Shown: in pieces, positions 23,101 through 33,430 of the stretch | Numbering within the stretch: position 1 is the stretch's first letter | Layout: every line of letters starts with the position of its first letter | Position numbers and translations under genes: made by a program | Source: Cephalopachus bancanus | Lineage: Eukaryota > Chordata > Mammalia > Primates > Tarsiidae | DNA: 64,000 bases | Direction: 5' to 3' | NCBI GenBank assembly: GCA_027257055.1 | Contig: JAPVLO010000003.1 | Location: 9,365,501-9,429,500, forward strand | Notes under the pieces: generated by a model | The model's input: the letters and a program-made list of their open reading frames with translations, nothing else | What the model was told of the DNA's origin: nothing | Database searches by the model: none

Positions 23101-23191
23101 AGGATGTGGGGATTGTGTGTGCTTTTAGTTTCTTGAGAAAAGTTTATGAAATGTGTAAAACTTATGACTTATCATAATAATTAATACTCAT

Positions 23192-23427
23192 CATGTGCTT
23201 ATTATATAATAAACACTGTTCTAATGCTTTCCATAAACTAATTAATACGTTCTTCACATACTTTAAATAAATATTATTATGTTCTCCATTTTACAGATGA
23301 GAAAAACTGAGTCACAGAGAGACTAAGTAATTTGTGCAATTTCTATAGTAATTAATGCAGCCAAAGTTGAATCTAAGCTAGTTTGGCCCCAGAACGTGTG
23401 CAGTTCAACCATTGTGCTGTTTTGCCT
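23192..23427 (+). mobile_element. MIR, nearly complete core
   Basis: CATGTGCTTATTATATAATA, TCTCCATTTTACAGATGAGA, GACTAAGTAATTTGTGCAAT and AACCATTGTGCTG are in MIR order over about 235 bp. Confidence 0.85.
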
Positions 23428-23529
23428 TTGTGCCCTCTGGGAATAATATAGCTAACATCTAGTCAGATCTAGCATTTTGTCCCATTTGCTTGACATCATT
23501 TACAAAAATAAAACCTTACACATCTAGTT

Positions 23530-23645
23530 AAAACCCCTGTGTACCCCAATCCCAATCCCATTCCCCTTCCTTCTGAGAACTACTATCTTGAATTTGGCAT
23601 TTCATCATCTTATGCATGTTTTTTATATTTTTATGTAACTACGTA
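23530..23645 (-). mobile_element. Old L1 fragment, antisense
   Basis: CCATTCCCCTTCCTTCTGAG then AACTACTATCTTGAATTTGG follows the common antisense pattern of L1M 3' ORF2/UTR. Confidence 0.5.
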
Positions 23646-23649
23646 CAAT

Positions 23650-25110
23650 ATAATTTTTAGGCTTTACATAAAGCAGGAAGGGGGACAAAATCTTAAAAAG
23701 ACACATGGGCCTTCAAGTTACTAATTACTAATACTCTGTTTCTTAAACTGAATGGTGTGTGTGTGGGTATTCATTTCCTGTTACTTATTATACAGCACTG
23801 GGCCTTTCATTTGGTATTTTATATGTATAACGATTTTAAATTTTAAAATAAGTTTTATATTAATATAAATAATATTGTAATATTAAAAAAATCTTTTTGA
23901 AAAAACTAGATACTTCGTCGGCTTGGCTTGGATATGCTCCCACCCTTTAGATAAATCACTGTGCCCAGAGAGCTGGAGGACTTGCTAGATTAACCAACAA
24001 GAATCATGCATTCGTCCCTATGGCCAGGGAGTGAACACCATATATAAAACAATGGCTATGGTGGAAGCCAGAAGTGTTTCAACAATATCAGAAAAAAAAA
24101 AATACCCTCTAAGCTCTCTTATTTAGAATGCACACTATCCTCCCCACTGTTACCCAGATGGACACACTTTCTACCTGTCACTTGTATACTGTCTTTTTAA
24201 ATTAAAAGAGAATGAAATGATCCAAACAAAGCTATTCTGGGAAAACAAAGAGTGAAACCTCCCTCCCCACCTCCCCATTCCCTCTACTTCAGCCCAGATC
24301 TAGCAGGGCAACAGGATGGAGCCTCGTTTAGGCCTACACAAGCAAATTAAAGGCTTTCACCTAGGCTTTGGGTAGCCTCTGTAGTGGACATCAGGCAGTA
24401 TACAATTCTCTAATGGACCCAATTTATGATTTCTGGCAAACTTAAGGCGAGGCAAAATTTGAAAGCAGGAGGAGACTAAATGAAAGACACTAATATTCCT
24501 CTACATAATAATGCGAAAGATCAGTTCCATTGTGGGGAGTGGTAGACTTGCCAATTGTGAGGCAGCTGGTTTTAAACATGGCACTCTTCTTTTTTGTGGT
24601 GTTGAACTGCACCTTCTCTTTGTGAGAAAAATGTGTGTGTGTGTGTGTGTGTATTCAGAAGGTGGTACTACCCCCATGAGGAGTTTTGAACATCTAGAGT
24701 GGTATTCATGTCTTCTAGCATGGTCTACTCAAACATAATATTATATATATATATATATATATATAATTTTATATTGAATTACTTTTTAATAGCTCCTTTA
24801 TATTAAAGTTAGGGCATTATATTGATATTTTGAAATTATCCATGTAGCCAAATTACATTACCTATGAATTTTATTTCAGAATAGTAAAGGTTACATTGCA
24901 AATGTATTATAAGAAGGGAACATTGGTATGGAAGAGTCAGGAATCTCTGAGCTCCACCTTAGGACGGATTAAAAAGCACAAAACAAAGAAGGTAGGCAAT
25001 TCCTCTCCATAGAAAATAAATGGAAAGCTAGGCAAAATATTAAAATTAACCATTCAGAATACTAAAAACAACCAAAGATAGCCAATGTTTCAAGAAGTGG
25101 TTACTCTTTC
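23650..25110. other. Unassigned AT-rich sequence with microsatellites
   Basis: No gene or repeat family was recognised over 1.4 kb. It contains a (GT)n run at 24632-24651 and a (TA)n run at 24741-24765. A 75-codon frame at 24511-24738 owes part of its length to the GT run. Confidence 0.5.
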
Positions 25111-25121
25111 AAAAATGAACA

Positions 25122-25386
25122 GTCGGGCATGGTGGCTCACTCCTATAATTTCAGCACTTTGGGAGGCAGAGGAGAGAGGATTGCTTCAGCCCACAGGCTC
25201 AAGACCAGTATGAGCAACATGGCAAGACTTTGTCTCTACAATAAATCAAAATATTAGCCAGGCTTGGTGGCACATTCCTATAGTTCCAGCAGGTCGAGGC
25301 TGTGGTGGCTGTGAACGTGTCACTGTACTCAGCCTGGGCCACTGTACTCAGCCAGAATGAGACTCTGACTCAAAAAATAAAATAAA
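25122..25386 (+). mobile_element. Alu dimer with internal deletion and duplication
   Basis: It is bounded by a perfect 12-bp duplication CAAAAATGAACA (25110-25121 and 25387-25398). The right arm lacks about 38 bp between CTATAGTTCCAGC and AGGTCGAGG, a deletion between two CAGC copies. Near the 3' end CCACTGTACTCAGCC is duplicated. Confidence 0.93.
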
Positions 25387-26376
25387 CAAAAATGAACAAA
25401 CAGAAAAACTTGCTCTGCATCAGGTAAGAATGATGAGTTTTGGCCTTGCTGTTTGGAGGTATTCCCATTCCCTCTACCTCAAGTTTTATTTACCTCTCCC
25501 AGACAGAGTTTCAACAGCCAAAGGTGGTGGTATCAGTTCAGAGAAAGTGGCAGAGCAGCTGGAAATTCAAGGGGTTTTGGAAGTGATACAGTAAACTCTC
25601 CACACACCCCTGGCTGTCTACTAAATTACATATGCACACAGGAAATTCCAGAGAGCCTGGCAAAAGTTGAAAGACCAGGGAGACGTGTGAATTTACTGTA
25701 CTTTTGATTAATTCCTCAACCCACACACAACTTTGGCAGCAAGGGTGAAAGTCTTACGCGTGTCTGAGAATTAACTTTGTCCAATTTTTTGGCTGAAGCT
25801 ACTAAACTACACAGGCACTGGGAAAAACAGTAGGAATCCAGATTTTTAAAAACAAACAGAGACTACAATGGCTACATACTGTAGGGAAGACATATTTCAT
25901 GGTGTGAGCTCATGCAAGTTAATTGCCTACCAAATAAAAAGCTGAAAACTCTAAGAAGAACAAAACAAAATCTGCAGTTTGCAGTAGATTATCTACAATA
26001 TCTAATTTTCAACCAATAAGAACTAGACATACCAAGAAACAGAATATGTGGCTCATATGCAGGAAAATAAAAAGCAAATAGAAATGAACTCTCAGTGGAC
26101 CCAAATTTAGTAGACAAAGGATTCAAAACAGCTATTACAAATATGTTTAAGTTTTAAAATATATATGTTTGAGAAATTAAAATAAAATATGCTAGTTATA
26201 AGAAAATAAATAGGAAATATCAACAGATAAATAAAAACTATTAAAAAAAACAGAAAACAAATGTGAAGTCTAAAGTTGAAAAGTAAAGTACAATAGCCAT
26301 AACAAAACATTCACTGGATGTGATCAATAGCAAATCTAAAATGGCAGAATTAATTAACTTAAAAATCAGTTGAAAT

Positions 26377-26736
26377 TGCTATGGTCTGAATACCACCCAA
26401 AATTCATATGGTGATATCCTCACTACCAAGATGATAATATTAGGATATGGGGTTTTGGAGAGATGATTGATTAGGTTATATGGACAGAGTCCTCATGAGT
26501 GAGATCAGTACCCTTATAAAGGAGATTCAAGAGAGGCCTATTGCCCCTTTTGCCATGTAAAGTTAGAGTTAGAAGACAATTGTCTATAAGAAAATGGGCC
26601 CTCACTAGACACCAAATCTGCTGGCACCTTGATCTTTGATTTCTCAGCCCCTAGAATTGTAAGATATAAATTTCTGCTGTTTGTAAGCCATCTAGTTTAT
26701 TATATTTTGTTATAGTATCCAGTTTGCACTAAAACA
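26377..26736 (+). mobile_element. MST-type MaLR solo LTR
   Basis: It starts TGCTATGGTCTGAATACCAC and ends GTTTGCACTAAAACA, with a perfect 5-bp target duplication GAAAT on both sides (26372-26376, 26737-26741). The 360-bp length and internal CCCTTATAAAGGAGATTC (TATA region) and GAAATAAATTTCT-like poly(A) region fit MST. Inserted in the old L1/HAL1. Confidence 0.9.
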
Positions 26737-26877
26737 GAAATTATGCAATCCAAAGAGTAAAATGAAAAAAAATGAAGAAAAATTGACCAGAGCTTCTGAA
26801 TTTTGTGGGACAATGGCAAGTGCTCCAACATACATGTAATTGGAGTCCCAGAAAGTAAGGGCAAAAAGAAAGGGGCA

Positions 26878-27336
26878 TATGATGGTCAATATTATGTGTC
26901 AACTTGGTTAGGATATAGTACCCAGTTATTCAATCAAATGCTAATTTAAGTGTTGCTGAGAAGGTGTTGTGTAGATGTTATTCATATTCATAATCAGTTG
27001 ACTTAATGTAAAGTAGATTATTCTGAATAATCTGGGTGGGTCGTATCCAATTAGTTGAAAGGGCTTAAGAATAGAGCTGAGATTTCCTTGAGGAAGAAGA
27101 TATTTTGTCTGTAAAGTGCAGCATCACCTCCTGCTCAAGAGTTTCCAGCCTACTCTCCCTGATAATCTGCCCTATAGATTTCATACTTGCCTAGCCAGTT
27201 CCCACAATTATGTAAACCAATTCCTTGCAATAAGTCTTTCTACACACACATGCACACGTGTACACACACATACATATTCATATCATATTATATATCCTAC
27301 TAGTTCTGTGTCCCTGTTGGAACCATGGCTGATACA
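26878..27336 (+). mobile_element. MLT2-type ERVL LTR
   Basis: TGATGGTCAATATTATGTGT, GGGTGGGTCGTATCCAATTA, CCAATTCCTTGCAATAAGTC and GAACCATGGCTGATACA mark an MLT2 LTR. A GGGCA at each side (26873-26877, 27337-27341) is a likely 5-bp duplication. An internal CA/TG-rich stretch lies at 27242-27275. Confidence 0.85.
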
Positions 27337-27500
27337 GGGCAGAAAGAAATATTTGAAGATAATAGCCAAAAATATTTCAAATTTGGTGAAAAATATTAAC
27401 TTACAGATCCATGAATCTCAACAAACCCACAAACCCAAATAAGATAAACACAAAGAAAACCACACCTAACAGTGTTCAGAATCAAAAATAAAGAAGTGCC

Positions 27501-27780
27501 TCAACAATACACACTAATGGGGACACATAGAAAAGAATCAGACTTGGAATGCATTCTCAGCTGTTCTATAGGATTTGGAATAGCAAGCCCATGAGAGCCT
27601 TGCAGAATTCCTAAGACATTGGTCTAGTTTAAATAATCTAGACTTGGAGAGGTGGTTGGATACTGAGGTAAGCCCAAGCCCTGTAGTAAAGTGGTAGTTG
27701 CTTCCTCCAAAATAGAAACATATTAAGATGGGGAAGATTTTTAAAAAATATATATTTTAGAGTGGGATTAAGAGTAAAAA
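27501..27780. other. Unassigned sequence
   Basis: No repeat or gene was recognised. Confidence 0.4.
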
Positions 27781-28050
27781 CCAGTATTAAGTGCCAAGGT
27801 ACAATGCACCTTCCAATACTTTTCCTCAGAACTTAACTCTGCTCTCCCAACCACTTCTGATGCAAAGGCTTACTTTGTGGCTATATATATAAAGCATGCA
27901 TTCTCAATTATCTCAATTAACTAGTATTAAATACCAAGGCACAATGCATCTCCCAATACTTTTCCTCAGAACTTAACACTGCTCTCCCAACCACATCTGA
28001 TGCAAAGGCTTACTTTGTGGCTATATATATATAATGCATTCTCAATTATC
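27781..28050. repeat. 140-bp tandem duplication
   Basis: The unit starting CCAGTATTAAGTGCCAAGG at 27781 recurs at 27921 (CTAGTATTAAATACCAAGG). I count 8 differences in the first 110 aligned bases. Both units contain CTATATATAT and a TGCATTCTCAATTATC end. The second unit stops within a few bases of the piggyBac-like element. Confidence 0.95.
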
Positions 28051-28055
28051 CATGG

Positions 28056-28706
28056 CCCTTTGCACTCGGAGACATCTCATGGATCACGTACCAGCAACTC
28101 AACTGTACTTTTTAATGAAATAGTGAAAAATGAATCACTTCATATTAAATAGTATAGCATTGAAACCAATTATTTTATTGTAATTATATTTGGCTTATAA
28201 CGGAATTTTGTACATTGAGGAACTTATTCATGATTTAAAAATTAAACTTTTTTATGTTTTCCTAACGTGGTAACATATGAAACAGTCACCAACATGCATT
28301 ACAGGTTCATTGATGCATGTTGTACGATAGTAACTTCTTTGACGTCTCCATCTGGTGTTTTTCTATCCAAGCAGACAGTGCAGTCTTGTCATCTTCTTCT
28401 CACATTAATATTATGTAATTTATTGTCCAGTCTGTTGTTCAAAGATGTGTAAGGACACACTTGTGATTCCTAAAAACTGTTTCTCAACTGATCGATCATA
28501 TCTCAGTATATTCTGTCTCTTTATTTGCTTTTTCATGCAATTTGATTGTAAATCTTCAAAGAAATATACATTTTAAAAAAATTTTGCACAACATAAATTT
28601 GTCCTGTATAATCACCAGTAATCTCTTTATGTCCCCTGAGAGGGGACATCCGAATGGTTTGTCAGATTTCCAATGTCCCCTCAGAGGGGACAGCTGAGTG
28701 TAAAGG
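28056..28706. mobile_element. piggyBac-like element (Looper/MER75-type candidate) with paired hairpins
   Basis: The left end reads CCCTTTGCACTCGG and the right end is its inverted near-copy (CTGAGTGTAAAGG). Near the right end are two 19-bp perfect-arm hairpins, TGTCCCCTGAGAGGGGACA (28634-28652) and TGTCCCCTCAGAGGGGACA (28675-28693 region). CCC(T)TT ends are typical of TTAA-targeting piggyBac elements; the flanking TTAA is not intact. No transposase frame was recognised in the 650-bp interior. Confidence 0.6.
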
Positions 28707-28709
28707 TCT

Positions 28710-29010
28710 AGTTTAGGAAGAGAGAAACCAAAAGGTGAGGAGGCACCAAGCTCACTAACTATATGTCACTTCTCCTCCCTCGAGAAGAATGAGTAAAGAA
28801 AATTCTATCATGGTTACAGAGTAGAAATTTCTTTCCCTCTATAGAAACATGGGAAGTGAGGAATAAATTGGCCTAATTTCCCAGCTAGAATGTCAATTTC
28901 TTAAAGTCACAAAAATGCAACTTATATAAACATCTGCATCTATTACACTTCCAAGCAGAGAACTGTGCATATAATAGATATGAGAAAATATGTATCAACT
29001 TGGCCATCAG
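28710..29010. other. Unassigned sequence
   Basis: No repeat or gene was recognised. Confidence 0.4.
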
Positions 29011-29040
29011 CATTAGTCAGGGTTCTCCAGAAAAGCAGGA

Positions 29041-29128
29041 CCAATGGGAGATAGATAGACAGACAGATGATATAGATAGATATATATAAAGAGAAAGATA
29101 GGAAGGAAAGAAGGAAGGAAGGAAGGAA
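29041..29128. repeat. (GATA)n and (GGAA)n microsatellites
   Basis: GATAGATAGACAGACAGATG-type repeats are followed by (GGAA)n at 29101-29128, just before the inserted LTR. Confidence 0.9.
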
Positions 29129-29130
29129 GC

Positions 29131-29866
29131 GAGCTATGGTTTGACAGTCCCCTCCAAACCTGATGTTGAAATTTGATCCCCAGTTTAGAGGTGTGGCCTA
29201 ATGGGAGGTATTTGGGTCACAGGGACAGATCCCTCATGGATAGATAGATTAATGCCCTCTCCTGAGGTAAGTGAGTTCTCATTCTATTCCTTCCTGTGAG
29301 AGCTGGTTGTTAAGAAGAGCCTGGTGGCTGGGCCCGGCTTGGTGGCTCAGCCTATAATCCCAGCAATTTGGGAGACTGGGGCAAGTGTATTGCCTGAGCC
29401 AGCAGATTCGAGACCAGCCCAGGCAACTTGGAGAGACCTCATCTCTACAATAAATCAAAAATTAGCCGGGCGTGGTAGCACGCACCTGTGGATCCAGCTC
29501 CTTGGAAGGCTGAGGTGGAAGGATCGCTGGAGCCCAGTAGGTCGATGCTGGGGTGGCTGTGAGTGTGCCACTGCACTCCAGTCTGGGGGACAGAATGAGA
29601 CTCCAACTCAAAAAATAAAATTAAAAAAAGAGCCTGGTACCTCCCCCGCTCTCTCTTCCTCCTCTCTCACCATGTGATCTTTGGAAATACTGGCTCCCCT
29701 TCCGCCTTCTATCATGAGGGGAAGCAGCCTGAAGCCTTCACCAGATGCAAATGCCCAATCTTGAATTTTCCAGCCGTTAGAATCTCACACCAAATAAACC
29801 TTTTTTCTTTATAAATGACCCAACCTCAGGATTTCTTCTATAGCAACACAAAACAGACTAAAATAG
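29131..29866 (+). mobile_element. MSTA-type MaLR LTR carrying an Alu
   Basis: AGCTATGGTTTGACAGTCCC, GATCCCTCATGGATAG, AGTGAGTTCTCATTCTATTC, then after the Alu AGAGCCTGGTACCTCCCCC and GGAAGCAGCCTGAAGCCTTC, ending CACAAAACAGACTAAAATAG. The order equals the LTR at 38269-38680. It sits inside the antisense MLT2 LTR. Confidence 0.85.
29326..29628 (+). mobile_element. Alu dimer, young tarsier-type, third nesting level
   Basis: Flanked by a perfect duplication AGAGCCTGGT (29316-29325 and 29629-29638) taken from the MSTA LTR. The left arm reads GGCTCAGCCTATAATCCC. Confidence 0.95.
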
Positions 29867-29867
29867 A

Positions 29868-29932
29868 TGAAAGAATAGATAGATGATAGATAGATAGATG
29901 GTAGAAATAGATAGAAGGTAGAGATAGATAGA

Positions 29933-29972
<40 letters not shown>
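29868..29972. repeat. (GATA)n and (GA)n microsatellite
   Basis: Interrupted GATA units are followed by about 17 GA units (29936-29971). Confidence 0.95.
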
Positions 29973-29977
<5 letters not shown>

Positions 29978-30502
29978 TATAAAGAATTGGCTCAAATAAT
30001 TATGGAGGATGAGAGCCCCAAGATCTGTAGTCCACAAGCTGAAGACTCACAAGAGCTGAGGGTGTAGTTCCAATATAAGTCTGGAGGCCTGAGAACAGGA
30101 GAATTGATGGTTTAAGTTTTAGTCTGACTCTGACAACCTGAGAACCAAGAGAGCCAAAGGTGTTTGTTCCAGTCTGAAAGCCAGCAGGCTCAAGACCCAA
30201 AAAGAGTTGAATTTTTAGTTCAAGTCTGAGGGTAGGAAAAGATTTATGTCCCAAATCAGTCAGACAGGAGGAGTTCCCTCTTATTTAGCAACTTTATTCT
30301 ATTTAGGCCTTCAGATGATTGGGAGGCCCACCCACACTAGGGAGGATAGTCTGCTTTACTGTCTACCAATTCAAATGTTAATTCCATCCAGAAACACCCT
30401 CACAGACACACCCAGAATAATGTTCAACCAAATGTGTCAATGTGTGAATACCTCATGGCCCTGTCAAGTTGACACATAAAGTAAACCATCACGCAGTTCT
30501 AT

Positions 30503-30504
<2 letters not shown>

Positions 30505-30534
<30 letters not shown>
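30505..30534. repeat. (TG)n microsatellite
   Basis: About 15 TG units, followed by a GA-rich segment. Confidence 0.97.
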
Positions 30535-30535
<1 letters not shown>

Positions 30536-30602
30536 TGATGGAAAGAGAGAGAGATGAGAGAAATAGAGAATGTAATTTTAATAAACTCTAATTACACCTA
30601 AT

Positions 30603-30772
30603 AGTTGAGCAGTGCTCTACAGTTTATAAAGCACTTCCATATACATTATCTCATTCAGTCTTCATAGCAACCAGTATTAGGAGTAAGGAAAATGAGGCTC
30701 ATGGGGTGGCACAATTTGCTCAAAGTCACACAGCTAATATGAAGTAGAATTGCGACTCGATTCACATGATCG
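30603..30772 (+). mobile_element. MIR
   Basis: ATAAAGCACTTCCATATACA, TTATCTCATTCAGTCTTCAT, AATGAGGCTCATGGGGTGGC and CAAAGTCACACAGCTAATAT are in MIR order. Confidence 0.85.
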
Positions 30773-30779
30773 GACTCAG

Positions 30780-31215
30780 ATCCAGTTCTGTCTCTACCAC
30801 ACCATGGCTGCTTTATTACTGCTATTTATTTGTTAAGCATTTTGACCTCCTTAAAGACGTAAAGGCTGTTGCATGTGAAGTCTGGGGCGGCAGCTGTATC
30901 CCCAGCTGTCTGAAATGCCTCCACCAGGTTTGGCAACAGCTGTCTCAGCTTGACATCTCACTGGGTTCCTGTCAGAGCCCCACCTTAGGGAATGACAAGT
31001 TTAATGAAGAAAAATCCAACCTTCCACCTGAACTACCAGCTTTGCAAATGCAACTGACATCTGACAGGCTTGGAGGCCCTCACTGCAGGGAATGGGGTGA
31101 CCCCAGTCTCTCAGCTCATAGATTATATGTTTGGCAGCTTTCTCTGCAATTGGCTGGCACTATTTGTGTCTTCTCTGGAACCTACTCTCTAGTCCCAATG
31201 CTAATTTAGATGCAA
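30780..31215. other. Unassigned sequence with a 147-codon open frame
   Basis: A plus-strand frame spans 30766-31209. Its predicted residues show no domain, repeat or signal peptide that I recognise, and it begins inside or beside a MIR. I treat it as a chance open frame. Confidence 0.4.
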
Positions 31216-31221
31216 TGCAAA

Positions 31222-31310
31222 CACTGAGTATTTCCTATGTGCTAGTCACTGGGGATATATAAAAAGATGAGTAACACACCATTTCTGCCTCAGGGACACT
31301 CAAAGTCCTA
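31222..31310 (+). mobile_element. Possible L2 fragment
   Basis: CTGAGTATTTCCTATGTGCT and AGTCACTGGGGATATA resemble the L2 pattern with (ttgagcgcctactatgtgcc...ggggat). Short and diverged. Confidence 0.45.
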
Positions 31311-31559
31311 CAGAAGAGTTAGAAACTTTATATTGCCAGTATTTCTATGGAGACAATACTATTGCCATGGCAAAGGGTCCCCATTTGAACAGAGAAATTC
31401 TGGTGTGATTGCTCAAAAAGTTAAATACCATGTTGACTATTTCCTTTGGCAAGAACGGCAAATTCAAATGCCAGCAAGAATCTCACAAGGGCAAGTTCTG
31501 TGGAAGGGACTCTTTAAAATTAGTATTTGAGAACCAGAACCTCACTTTTTATCTTTTAA

Positions 31560-32870
31560 AAAAATAAGTCAACAGCATGTCAAAGACCACATGAAAACAT
31601 ATGGTGTATTAGGGGACAGACAAACAGGGTCACATATTTGGAGGACAAGGTACATGGAGGGCAGTGCCAGGAGGTGGGATTGGAAGGAAAGGTGGTAAGA
31701 GTCTTCACTATCATACCAAAATGTTTGGAATATATTCTGAATACAGCCAGAGAAGACTTATAAGTTGGTCTGGGGTTAGCATGACGGGATATGTGATTTG
31801 GAAAAGCAATGCTGCTACTTAGCAGAGGAAACGGCCCTAGAGACTAATCAGAGGAAATACTAGAATGTCCCACACAAGTGAGAGACGATGAAGGCCAGGA
31901 CCAAGAAGGTGGAAACGGAAACAGGGCAAGAACTGGAAGGATCCATCAGAAGCAGATCAGTCAGATCTGGGTCAAGAAGAGGTGTAAGATATCCAGTTAT
32001 GCAACAGGGTACTAGAAAAAGTATGAAAGAGAACCTAGGAAAAGAAGTGGAGCAGAAGAAGGTTCAAGGAGGAGTTGCTGAGTTTACCTTGAGCCGGACA
32101 TGCTCAATGTGAAGGGCACATAGATATCCGAGTGAAGATGTTTAGGGGTCAGGCCAGAAAGTACAACCCAGGAAAGTGGAGCAGGCTCACCGATTAAGCC
32201 ATAAAAATGGACGAGACTACCCAGGAAGACAGCACGAAGAGAAGGAAAACAGGTGAAGGGCAAACCCCTGGGAGCACTGACTTTTGTTTGTTTGTTTGTT
32301 TGTTTGTTTGTTTTGAGTTGGAGTCTCACTCTGTCGCCCAGACTGGAGTGCAGTGGCTGCTCCCGGCACCGCAGCCTCGACCTGCTGGGCTCCGGCGATC
32401 CTTCCGCCTCAGCCTTCCAAGTAGCCAGAATTACAGGCATGTGCTACCACGCCCGGCTGATTTTTTGATTTATTGTAGAGATGAGGTCTCGCTGCCCAGG
32501 CGGGTCTCAAACCTGCGGGCTCAGGCAATCCACTCACCTCAGCCTCCCAAAGGTGTGGGATTGCAGGCTGAGCCACCAAGCCCGGCAGCACTGACATTTA
32601 GCAGCCAAGCCAGGAAGCAAAAACGGGAATCTGAAAGCACTCACAAGAGGTAAAAGGAGGAGGAGGAGGCAGCAGTGGCAGAGAAGGAACAGTGAGCGAT
32701 AGTAGCAAATGCTACAGAGAGATTACAGAAGATTAGAGTTGGATGTTACCTCTAGATTCCTCTGGAAATTGAAAGGCCTTTACATTAGGTTTAGAAAGGA
32801 AGAAAAAACAGAAGGGGAATAGATGTCATTCAACAATGTCAGTCATTGTTGAAGTCAGGGCATGGGTACA
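31560..32870 (+). mobile_element. Possible old mammalian interspersed repeat, unnamed, split by an Alu
   Basis: Segments such as GAGACGATGAAGGCCAGGAC, ATATCCGAGTGAAGATGTTT and ACCCCTGGGAGCACTGAC then ATTTAGCAGCC resemble a dispersed repeat that I know by pattern but cannot name. A related piece may lie at 21380-21800. Boundaries are not resolved. Confidence 0.35.
32282..32586 (-). mobile_element. Alu dimer, young tarsier-type, antisense
   Basis: The tail has become (TTTG)n at 32282-32312. Perfect target duplication AGCACTGAC (32273-32281 and 32587-32595). CpGs are well preserved (CTCCGGCGATCCTTCCGCC). Confidence 0.95.
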
Positions 32871-32912
32871 TAGGTGCTCATTATAACGTTATCTATACTT
32901 GTGTATATGTTT

Positions 32913-33197
32913 GAATCCCGCGCCTTTGGGAGGATGAGGTGAGTGGATTGCCTGAGCCCATGGGTTTGAGACCCGCCTGGGCAAGTTGGCGAGACCTCAC
33001 CTCTACAATAAAAATCAAAAATTAGCCGGGCGTGGTAGCGTGCGCCTGTAGTTTCAGCTACTCAGAAGGCTGAGGCAGAAGGATCGCCGGAGCCCAGCAG
33101 GTCGAGGCTGCGGTGGCCGGGAGCGGCCACTGCACTCCAGTCTGAGTGACAGAGTGAGACTCCAACTCAAAAAAAAAAAAAATTAAAAATAAAATAA
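32913..33197 (+). mobile_element. Alu dimer, young tarsier-type, slightly 5'-truncated
   Basis: It lacks about the first 25 bp of the left arm, starting at GAATCCCGCGCCTTTGGG. The right arm is CpG-rich and ends ACTCCAACTC plus an A-rich tail. Confidence 0.92.
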
Positions 33198-33430
33198 GAT
33201 CTCATTACTGGCTTCTAAGATCAGGGTTTCCGTTGAATGGCAAATGGGAAACAAAGAAGAGGGGCAGCCGGTGTCAATTAAGTGTCCTATTTTGAAACTT
33301 TGCTGGCAATGTGGTATGGTGATGGGATGCACGAGGCCCAGAGCTTGTATCATTCATTCAGAGTCACTACAGCAAACAGATGACAGTCATATTAGGATGC
33401 CTCCCGAGGGCTTAATAAAAAGAGTACTGG
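33198..33430. other. Unassigned sequence
   Basis: No repeat or gene was recognised. Confidence 0.4.

Larger units (their letters stand above)
25420..27500 (+). mobile_element. Old L1/HAL1 5'-ORF1 region, split by two LTRs
   Basis: Three collinear parts remain: about 25420-26376, 26742-26877 and 27337-27500. Landmarks are TAGACAAAGGATTCAAAACA and CAGCTATTACAAATATGTTT, GTAATTGGAGTCCCAGAAAG, then TTGGTGAAAAATATTAACTT and ACAAAGAAAACCACACCTAA. These are ORF1-region text of L1M and of HAL1, the ORF1-only half-L1. No continuous frame survives. I could not decide between L1M and HAL1. Confidence 0.65.
29012..30491 (-). mobile_element. MLT2-type ERVL LTR, antisense, split by an MSTA LTR
   Basis: The left part (ATTAGTCAGGGTTCTCCAGA) is the LTR 3' end. 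After the inserted LTR it resumes at about 29867 and ends GTCAAGTTGACACATAAAGT with the LTR 5' terminus at ACCATCA. Landmarks TAATTATGGAGGATGAGAGC and CCTTCAGATGATTGGGAGGC are in antisense MLT2 order. GATA and GA tracts expanded inside. Confidence 0.8.

Noticed and set aside
28056..28706. Host regulatory hairpin or microRNA gene
   Set aside because: The hairpins are only 19 bp with 8-bp arms and lie next to an inverted terminus, so a transposon end explains them better.
29041..29972. GATA-repeat region as one large tandem array
   Set aside because: The two GATA parts are separated by an inserted MSTA LTR with its Alu and are remnants of one site inside MLT2.
30766..31209. 147-codon plus-strand frame as a gene
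   Set aside because: It begins in a MIR tail, shows no motif or domain and has no supporting context.
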